DNA of 5,057 nucleotides from Anaerolineales bacterium. GTDB lineage: Bacteria; Chloroflexota; Anaerolineae; Anaerolineales; UBA4823. The stretch spans positions 1-5,057 of the forward strand of contig JADYYC010000196.1 of assembly GCA_020853835.1 (NCBI GenBank). The letters are read 5' to 3'. The notes below the pieces were generated by a model. It saw only the letters and a list, made by a program, of their open reading frames with translations, searched no databases and had not been told where the DNA came from. Within the stretch, counting starts at the first letter, position 1, and each line of letters begins with the position of its first letter. Of the stretch, positions 1-5,057 are shown piece after piece. Both the position numbers and the translations under genes were made by a program.

Positions 1-1068
1 ATCATGCTCGGGGCGGGCGGGCTGCAAGCCGTCCTGGAGGGGGTCTCGGCGCGCCGGGTACGCCTCGCCGGGCTGTTCCTGACCGGTTATGCGGCTGGCT
101 TGCTGGCGCTGGCCGCCGGCGTCTGGTACTTGCTCCGGGAGCTGCCGCTCAACTTTGGCTGGGCGGCCGTCCTGGCGCTGGCGGCATCCGCCTGGCTCGG
201 TTTGGGGCTTGCGGGGCGGGCCAGCCCGCGCCTCTGGATCGCCGGGTTGGTCACCTTATGCCTGCTCGATTGGGCAGGGGTCGACCGCAGCCTGTTCGAC
301 GTCCGCCCGCCGGGGCAGGTTCTGGCGGAAAAAGCCGCCATGGCCGGGCGGATCAAGGAGCTCGAAGCGCTCGAAGGTCCCTTCCGGGTGTACTCGCCTT
401 CGTACAGCCTGCCGCAGCAAACCGCAGCCGTGCACGGCCTGCAGCTTGCGGACGGCGTCGACCCGCTCCACCTCAGCTCGTACGCCGGGTTTATGGAGCG
501 CGCGACCGGCGTTCCCCAAAAAGGGTACTCGGTGACGCTGCCCCCCTTTGCCAACGGCGACCCGCGCAGCGCCAACCAGGCCTACCAGCCCAACCCCGAG
601 CTGCTGGGCCTGCTGAACGTGCACATCGTGGCCTCCGAATTTGCGCTGGATGTGGATGGGCTGACTTTCGAAGGCATGGATGAAACGACCTATGTCTATC
701 GCAATGCGCGCGCCCGACCGCGCGCCTGGGTCATACCCGACGCGCCTGCATCCGAGGCGGACGCCCGCCCGGTGGAGATCCTTTCCTATGAACCCAACCG
801 CCTCTCGCTCGCGGCCGTTGGCCCGGGTTTGCTGGTCCTGTCCGAGGTGGCATACCCCGGCTGGCTGGCGGCGGTCGACGGGCAGCCAGCGCCGGTCGAG
901 ACCTACATGGGCCTGCTGCGGGCGGTGCGGATCGGTCCGGGGCTGCGCCGGGTGGGCTTCGAATTCCGCCCGCGCCTCGTTTTCCTCGGGCTGGCGATCG
1001 GGCTGCTCTGCTGGTCGCTATGGGCGGCTTTGGCCTGGTTGAAGTGGAGGCGCCCGCGTGGCGGTTGA
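1..1068 (+). CDS. YfhO-like membrane protein A, C-terminal part (5' end outside window)
   Basis: The reading frame is open from base 1 and ends at TGA 1066-1068. The ATG at base 4 is probably not the start, because YfhO-family proteins usually run 750-900 residues and only about 354 are here. Residue numbers count from that ATG. Hydrophobic helices lie at about 22-43, 51-72 and 77-91, the last ending in D89, followed by an extracytoplasmic domain (about 92-322) and a final helix (about 324-347) with a basic tail, KWRRPRGG. Family-like landmarks are PFRVYSPSYSLPQQ (126-139), DGVDPLHLSSY (150-160), LLNVHIV (203-209), ARPRAWVI (237-244) and SEVAYPGWLAAVDGQPAP (280-297). By hand alignment, the window opens near residue 395 of the paralogue at 2737, so roughly 1.2 kb is missing upstream. 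Bacillus subtilis YfhO is implicated in glycosylating lipoteichoic acid; the substrate here is unknown. Family call fairly sure, function inferred. Confidence 0.85.
   Translation: MMLGAGGLQAVLEGVSARRVRLAGLFLTGYAAGLLALAAGVWYLLRELPLNFGWAAVLALAASAWLGLGLAGRASPRLWIAGLVTLCLLDWAGVDRSLFDVRPPGQVLAEKAAMAGRIKELEALEGPFRVYSPSYSLPQQTAAVHGLQLADGVDPLHLSSYAGFMERATGVPQKGYSVTLPPFANGDPRSANQAYQPNPELLGLLNVHIVASEFALDVDGLTFEGMDETTYVYRNARARPRAWVIPDAPASEADARPVEILSYEPNRLSLAAVGPGLLVLSEVAYPGWLAAVDGQPAPVETYMGLLRAVRIGPGLRRVGFEFRPRLVFLGLAIGLLCWSLWAALAWLKWRRPRGG
1046..1050 (+). promoter_or_regulatory. Ribosome binding site for the gene at 1058
   Basis: GGAGG sits 7 nt before the GTG at 1058, inside the last codons of the upstream gene. 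An in-frame TGA at 1040-1042 is followed only by AGT GGA GGC GCC CGC before this GTG, so no earlier start is possible. The strong site plus the 11-bp gene overlap suggests both independent initiation and coupling to the upstream gene. Confidence 0.8.
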
Positions 1069-2740
1069 GGCGCGCTCCGCAAGGCCGGGTCTGTGGGGGC
1101 AGGTCACGCGCCCCGAGCGGCGCTTCGTCCTCGCGTTTGGCGCGGTCGTGATGCTCGCGACCACGCTCCCCTACCTGCTGGGGTACGCCGTTCAAGGGAC
1201 GGATTTTCGCTTCACCGGTTTCGTGTTCGGGGTGGAGGATGGGAATTCGTACATCGCCAAAATGCTGAGCGGCTGGGCGGGGGCGTGGCTGTTCCGCTCG
1301 CCCTACACCGCCTCCCCGCAGCGCGGCCTGCTCTTTTACCTGCCCTACCTGCTGCTGGGCAAGCTGGCCGCCCCGCCCGGCCTGCACGAACAGCTCGTGG
1401 CGCTCTATCACCTCTTCCGCATCGCCGCGGGCATGCTCTCGATCCTGGCGACGTACGATTTCCTGGCTTATTTCGTCCGGGACGTCCGGCTGCGACGGGC
1501 CGGGTTGGCGCTCGTGACGCTGGGGGGAGGGCTGGGGTGGGCGCTGGTGGCGGCCGGCCGCGTCGAGTGGCTGGGCTCGCAGCCGCTCGACTTCATCTCG
1601 CCCGAGACCTTTGGCTTTCTGGGGATTTTTGGCATCGCCCACCTGCCCCTGGGGCGCGCCCTGCTGCTCTGGGCCCTGCTTGCCTACCTGCGGCTTTACG
1701 GCGCGGTCTTTGAGACGCCGGACCGCCGCCCGCCCTGGAAAGGGGCGGCCGCGCTGAGCGCGCTCTGGCTGGCGAGCGGGGTTTTCAACCCGCTCTGCCT
1801 GCTCGTCGCCGGGCTGGTGATCGTGATCCACCTTTGCGGGCTGCTGATCTGGGGGCGGCGGCGCCCCTCCGAGTTCACTCAGCCCCGCCTGGCGGCCTGG
1901 CGCCGGCTGGCGCTCCAGGTCGTGGGCGCGGGCCTGCTCCCCGGGCTGCTGCTGGCGTATAACCTCGCCGTGGCCGTAACCGACCCGTACGCCAGCGGGT
2001 GGACGGCTCAGAACCGCATCCTCTCCCCGCACCCCGCCCATTATCTGCTCGCCTATGGCTTGCTGATCCCCTACTGCTGGGTTGGCGGGCGGCGCCTGCT
2101 GCGGGAGGATTTCCCGGCTGGCTGGCTCCTGGTCGGCTGGATCCTGGCCGTCCCGCTGCTGGTGTACCTGCCGGTCGATTTGCAGCGCCGCCTGACCGAG
2201 GGCGCCTGGGTCGCCATCGGCGCGCTCGGGATGGCCGCGCTCGATCAACCGGCCGCGGGCGCGCCGCGCCCCGATTGGCGGCTGGCCCCGCTGCTGCTGG
2301 CGTTTCCATCCACCCTGTTCCTGCTCGCGGGCGGGCTGATGTCCGCGTACCGCCCTGGCCCGCCGCGCTTCATCACCTCTGACCAGGCGCATATCTTTGA
2401 GACCTTGCAGCAGCGCGCCCCCGTGGGGGCGGTGACCCTCTGCGCCTATGAAACCGCCAACCCGCTCCCGGCCTGGGCGCCGGTGCGCGTGCTCGCCGGG
2501 CATGGCCCCGAGAGCCTGCAAAAAACCGAACTGCTCTTGCAAATCCAGCTCTTTTTTGACCCGGCCGCGCCCGACGCGCTGCGTCGGCGGCTCATCCGCG
2601 AATACGGGATCGAATACGTGACCTGGGGCGAGGCTGAAAAGGCGCTGGGAAGCTGGCAGCCGGACAGCGCGGATTTCCTCGAACCAGTCGCCACGTCCGG
2701 CGCAATCACGCTTTATAAGACCCGTGCTGGTGCGCCATGA
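1058..2740 (+). CDS. Polytopic membrane protein B, GT-C glycosyltransferase-like, unnamed family
   Basis: Complete protein of 560 residues, starting with GTG and overlapping the upstream gene by 11 bp. A basic N-terminus (RSARP...RPERR) precedes the first helix (about 23-43). About eleven more hydrophobic segments follow up to about residue 429, then a soluble tail (430-560). The loop after helix 1 carries VEDGNSYIAKM (59-69). An acidic pair in the first extracytoplasmic loop is where GT-C enzymes keep their catalytic or metal-binding residue, so E60/D61 are the candidates. Other landmarks are YHLFRIAAG (117-125), GGGLGW (156-161), SPETFGF (181-187), H195, NPL (244-246), LPVDLQRRLTEGAW (371-384), and in the tail GHGPES (481-486) and EYGIEYVTWGEAE (515-527). 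I recognise the overall pattern as that of large membrane proteins common in Chloroflexota-like genomes, but cannot name a characterised member. Likely role: transfer of a lipid-linked sugar outside the cytoplasmic membrane, working with the flanking YfhO-like proteins. It could instead be a non-catalytic or transport protein. Confidence 0.88.
   Translation: MAVEARSARPGLWGQVTRPERRFVLAFGAVVMLATTLPYLLGYAVQGTDFRFTGFVFGVEDGNSYIAKMLSGWAGAWLFRSPYTASPQRGLLFYLPYLLLGKLAAPPGLHEQLVALYHLFRIAAGMLSILATYDFLAYFVRDVRLRRAGLALVTLGGGLGWALVAAGRVEWLGSQPLDFISPETFGFLGIFGIAHLPLGRALLLWALLAYLRLYGAVFETPDRRPPWKGAAALSALWLASGVFNPLCLLVAGLVIVIHLCGLLIWGRRRPSEFTQPRLAAWRRLALQVVGAGLLPGLLLAYNLAVAVTDPYASGWTAQNRILSPHPAHYLLAYGLLIPYCWVGGRRLLREDFPAGWLLVGWILAVPLLVYLPVDLQRRLTEGAWVAIGALGMAALDQPAAGAPRPDWRLAPLLLAFPSTLFLLAGGLMSAYRPGPPRFITSDQAHIFETLQQRAPVGAVTLCAYETANPLPAWAPVRVLAGHGPESLQKTELLLQIQLFFDPAAPDALRRRLIREYGIEYVTWGEAEKALGSWQPDSADFLEPVATSGAITLYKTRAGAP
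2737..2740 (+). other. ATGA start-stop overlap (translational coupling)
   Basis: The ATG of the downstream gene (2737-2739) shares bases with the TGA of the upstream gene (2738-2740). Only a weak GGTG (2729-2732) precedes it, so re-initiation by ribosomes finishing the upstream gene is the likely route of translation. An in-frame TAA at 2716-2718 followed by GAC CCG TGC TGG TGC GCC excludes any earlier start. Confidence 0.8.
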
Positions 2741-5057
2741 AGAAGCTGCGCGAGCTGTTCCACCTGCCCTTCCTGCCCGTCTGGGCCGCGGCCTTGCTGC
2801 TGCTGGCCCCGGTCTACCTGGCGGGCAAGGCCATTTTCTGGGGCGCCTCGCTGCTGCAGTTCGGCCCCTGGTGGGTTCAGGCCTGGGAAAGCGTTTTCTC
2901 GGGCCGCCTGCCGCTCTGGAACCCGCGGCTGGGGATGGGCGCCCCGCTGCTGGCGAATTATCAGACCGGGCTGCTCTACCCCCCTTACTGGATCTACGGC
3001 CTGCTCTATGCGCTGGGCGGGGGGCGCGGCGTGGGCTGGGGGATGGCCCCCGTCGCCGCGCTGCACCTGGCCTGGTCGGGGCTGGGGATGGCTTTGCTGG
3101 CGCGCCGCTTGAACCTGAACCCCACCGCCCAGGCGGTGAGCGGGCTGGCGTACGGCCTGTCGGGCTACCTGGTGGCGCGGCTGAGCTTTTTGAGCATCAA
3201 CGCCGCGGCCGCCTGGCTGCCCTGGGTGCTGCTCTGCCTCACGCCCGCGCCGGGAAGCCCGCTGGTGGATCGCCGGCGCTTCCCGGGGCTGGCGGCCTGC
3301 GCGGCGCTGCTGCTCCTGGCCGGGCACGCCCAGACCGCCTGGTATGTCCTGCTGCTGGGGGGGCTGTGGTGCGCCTTTTGGGCCTGGAGGCAGCCCGGCG
3401 GGTGGCGCGCCCGCCTGAGCGGGACGGTTCGGGCGTGGGCGTTCTACGGCCTGGCGCTGCTCCTGGCAGCGGGCATCGCCGCCGCCCAACTGCTGCCCAC
3501 CGCCGAGTACCTGGCTCAATCGCAGCGGGCCGCGGCGGTCGAGTTCGATTACGCCCTCAACTATTCATTTTGGCCCTGGCACCTGCTCGCGCTGCTCGCG
3601 CCCGGTACGTTCGGCAGCCCGGCGAGCGGCGATTACTGGGGTTATGCCAACATCTGGGAGGACGCCGTCTACGTCGGCCTGCTGCCGCTGCTGCTGGCGT
3701 TTGCGGCGCTTTTGGGGAGCCTCCGGCGGCGGGCAGACCGCCCGCCGCGGGCGCTGGTCTGGTTCCTGGCGGCGCTGTTCGGCGCGGCGCTGCTGCTTGC
3801 GCTGGGCAAGTTCACCCCGCTCTACCCCTGGCTTTACCGCCACGTCTCCACCTTCGACATGTTCCAGGCGCCGGCGCGCTGGATGCTGTGGGGGGTCTTC
3901 AGCCTGGCGCTGCTGGCCGCGCTGGGCGCCGAGGGCTGGCGGCGGCCGCGCGGCTGGGGGCTGTACTGGGCGCGCCTGGGCACCATGGGCGCGGCGGCGG
4001 TCTCGCTCGGGGCCGGGCTGGCCTGGCTCTACCTCGGGCAGGTCAGCCCGAGCTTTATCCGCGCCACCGCCGTCCTGGGTTTGTTGGGGGTCGGGGCGGG
4101 GGTCTTGAGCCTGAGCGCCCCGCCGCCCGCCGAGGCGCAGGCTGGCGGGGCCGCGCCGGGCCGGCGCGGCTTTCTGATCCAGCTTGCCCCGCCCGTGGAG
4201 CGCCCCCGCCCGCCGCACAAGCCCTACCGCCTGGCGCGCTGGCAGTGGGCGGTGGCGCTGTTTGTAGCGGCGGACCTGCTCATCGCAGGCGGCGGGCTCA
4301 ACCCTGGCGAAGCGCTCGATCTGTACGCCCCTTCGCCGGCGGCGGAGGAGATCCGGGCGCAGGTCGGCGCGGGGCGCCTGTATATTCCCGTTCATGAGGA
4401 GGATTGGTTGAAGTATGATCGGTTTATGCGCTTTGAGACCTTTGACCCCGGCGAGGACTGGCTCAACCTGCGGCGCGTCCTGCTCCCCAACACCAACCTG
4501 CTCGACGGCGTCGCCGTGGTGAACAATTTCGACCCCTTCGTGCCCGGCCGTTACGCGGCCTGGCTCGAAATGCTCGAACAGGCGCCGCCCCAAGCCCGCC
4601 AGCGGATGTTGGGTCTGATGGACATCGGCGCGGTCGCGGCGCGCGACCGCTTTGCGCCGGCGGGCGTGCGCTTTCAGCGCGCGGCTGGGGCATGGGCCTG
4701 GTACGTCCCCTGCGCCGAGCTGGTCAACACCCCGGAGGAGGCGCGCCAGCGCGTGCTGAGCGGCGAGGTGAACTTCGGCGAGGCGGTCGTCATCGAAGGC
4801 GCGGCGGGCGGCTCCGGCCGCGCCTGCCCGCCGAACAGTCCGCTGGAGGCTGAGGTCGAGCAGATCGAGCGGTCGCCCGGGCGGTACGCGCTCGACCTGA
4901 ACCTGCCCGCCCCGGGCTGGCTGGCGCTCTCCGAGGTCTGGTATCCGGGCTGGACGGCGCGGCTCGACGGCGCCCCGGCGCCGCTGGCGCGGGCAAATTA
5001 CCTGTTTCAAGCCGTGCCGGTGCCCGCCGGTCAGCACACGCTGGAGCTGCGCTACCG
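2737..5057 (+). CDS. YfhO-like membrane protein C (3' end outside window)
   Basis: Open from ATG 2737 to the window edge with no stop: 773 full codons plus two bases of an Arg codon. By alignment with the protein ending at 1068, about 30 residues, including a final membrane helix, lie beyond the edge. The N-terminus is MKKLRE, with helix 1 at about 9-28. The first loop has FWGASLLQFGPWW (34-46) and then LPLWNPRLGMGAPLLANYQ (58-76), the YfhO-type signature. About 12-14 helices run to residue 517. Further landmarks are GHAQTAWY (196-203), QLLPTAEYLAQSQR (251-264), PGTFGSP (289-295), EDAVYVGLLPLLLA (308-321), LGKFTPLYPWLY (356-367) and FDMFQAPARW (373-382). A Pro/Arg-rich linker (about 461-502) precedes the last visible helix, which contains D513. 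The extracytoplasmic domain (about 520-773) has NNFDPFVPGRYAAWLE (596-611) and SEVWYPGWTARLDGAPAP (732-749). Likely a GT-C-type transferase or partner acting on a surface glycan; the expected acidic residue in the first loop is not at its usual place. Family call firm, substrate unknown. Confidence 0.88.
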   Translation, partial: MKKLRELFHLPFLPVWAAALLLLAPVYLAGKAIFWGASLLQFGPWWVQAWESVFSGRLPLWNPRLGMGAPLLANYQTGLLYPPYWIYGLLYALGGGRGVGWGMAPVAALHLAWSGLGMALLARRLNLNPTAQAVSGLAYGLSGYLVARLSFLSINAAAAWLPWVLLCLTPAPGSPLVDRRRFPGLAACAALLLLAGHAQTAWYVLLLGGLWCAFWAWRQPGGWRARLSGTVRAWAFYGLALLLAAGIAAAQLLPTAEYLAQSQRAAAVEFDYALNYSFWPWHLLALLAPGTFGSPASGDYWGYANIWEDAVYVGLLPLLLAFAALLGSLRRRADRPPRALVWFLAALFGAALLLALGKFTPLYPWLYRHVSTFDMFQAPARWMLWGVFSLALLAALGAEGWRRPRGWGLYWARLGTMGAAAVSLGAGLAWLYLGQVSPSFIRATAVLGLLGVGAGVLSLSAPPPAEAQAGGAAPGRRGFLIQLAPPVERPRPPHKPYRLARWQWAVALFVAADLLIAGGGLNPGEALDLYAPSPAAEEIRAQVGAGRLYIPVHEEDWLKYDRFMRFETFDPGEDWLNLRRVLLPNTNLLDGVAVVNNFDPFVPGRYAAWLEMLEQAPPQARQRMLGLMDIGAVAARDRFAPAGVRFQRAAGAWAWYVPCAELVNTPEEARQRVLSGEVNFGEAVVIEGAAGGSGRACPPNSPLEAEVEQIERSPGRYALDLNLPAPGWLALSEVWYPGWTARLDGAPAPLARANYLFQAVPVPAGQHTLELRY
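3726..3748 (+). repeat. Inverted repeat (9-bp arms, 5-nt loop) inside gene C
   Basis: Arms GCGGCGGGC (3726-3734) and GCCCGCCGC (3740-3748) are perfect reverse complements around AGACC. They lie in the stretch encoding the basic loop after LLGS (LRRRADRPPR). The repeat is not codon-phased and has no T-run. Such pairs arise easily at this base composition, so no function is claimed. Confidence 0.45.
4150..4170 (+). repeat. Codon-phased inverted repeat (9-bp arms, 3-nt loop) inside gene C
   Basis: Arms GCCGCGCCG (4150-4158) and CGGCGCGGC (4162-4170) pair perfectly around GGC, followed by TTT. The arms match codons for A-A-P and R-R-G (residues 472-474 and 476-478) in the linker before the last visible helix. 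A stable hairpin is possible in DNA or mRNA, but the T-run is too short for a convincing terminator. Confidence 0.5.
4630..4650 (+). repeat. Second codon-phased inverted repeat (9-bp arms, 3-nt loop) inside gene C
   Basis: Arms GCGGTCGCG (4630-4638) and CGCGACCGC (4642-4650) pair perfectly around GCG, again followed by TTT. They encode A-V-A, A, R-D-R (residues 632-638) in the extracytoplasmic domain. The geometry is the same as at 4150-4170 but the arm sequences differ. No function is claimed. Confidence 0.5.

Noticed and set aside
4..6. ATG at base 4 as the true start of protein A
   Set aside because: The frame is open to base 1, and the alignable paralogue C has about 395 residues before this point, so it is probably an internal Met.
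427..438. 12-bp palindrome GCCGTGCACGGC as an operator site
   Set aside because: It lies deep inside the coding region of A, has no second copy that I noticed in the window, and is unremarkable at this base composition.
731..2542. Long antisense open frame of about 600 codons
   Set aside because: It lies opposite protein B, a convincing membrane protein. Its translation is Q/R/P/G-rich without domain logic, as expected opposite GC-rich coding sequence where stops are rare.
4150..4173. Intrinsic terminator inside gene C
   Set aside because: The hairpin is followed by only three T residues, and the reading frame continues with conserved motifs; a terminator here would truncate the gene product.
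2724..4397. Long + strand frame starting at a GTG upstream of gene C
   Set aside because: It is frame-shifted against C. Its translation is A/G/R-rich without helices or family motifs, whereas the frame from 2737 gives continuous YfhO signatures.
4415..4519. Small ORF from an ATG after the AGGAGG at 4397
   Set aside because: It gives about 34 low-complexity residues in another frame inside a conserved domain of C, with no sign of being a real peptide.
3565..5037. Antisense open frame of about 490 codons, with a smaller one at 2713-3519
   Set aside because: Composition is again R/Q/P-rich and low in complexity; both are shadows of gene C.

Overview
The window holds three large genes for polytopic membrane proteins, all on the + strand, packed end to end with no intergenic space. 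It is strongly GC-rich (about 70% G+C by hand count of sample lines) with G/C-heavy third codon positions. Two of the genes (1-1068, 5'-truncated by the window; 2737-5057, 3'-truncated) encode YfhO-like GT-C-fold membrane proteins. Between them, 1058-2740 encodes a complete 560-residue membrane protein that also looks like a GT-C glycosyltransferase but belongs to a different, unnamed family. Base composition, the W/P/A-rich YfhO variants and this gene company suggest an environmental Chloroflexota bacterium (Anaerolineae or a relative). That is a moderate-to-low confidence inference, because no marker gene is present.

Layout: the C-terminal 355 codons of YfhO-like protein A (1-1068) overlap by 11 bp the GTG start of the middle protein B (1058-2740). 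The stop of B overlaps the ATG of YfhO-like protein C (2737-5057, open at the window edge) as ATGA. In both B and C, an in-frame stop just upstream of the chosen start leaves no other start codon between, so both starts are well fixed. B has a GGAGG Shine-Dalgarno 7 nt before its GTG. C has only a weak one and probably depends on translational coupling to B. The three genes are almost certainly one transcript. No promoter or terminator of this operon lies in the window.

A and C are paralogues. They share the tail of the membrane domain, an Asp at the end of a late membrane helix, an extracytoplasmic domain and a C-terminal module reading SEV-Y-P-G-W...DG.PAP. GT-C proteins usually take a sugar from a polyprenyl-phosphate donor and transfer it to an acceptor on the outer face of the cytoplasmic membrane. 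The plausible common role is building or decorating a surface glycan, glycolipid or glycoprotein. Neither donor nor acceptor can be read from this sequence, and no donor-making or export gene is in view.

No RNA gene, mobile element, CRISPR array or regulatory RNA was found, and no stretch lacks a gene. The most interesting points are the YfhO / GT-C-like / YfhO arrangement, the absence of an acidic residue where GT-C proteins usually have one in the first loop of C, a linker insertion in C relative to A, and two codon-phased perfect hairpins inside C. I see no strong evidence for a wholly new system.
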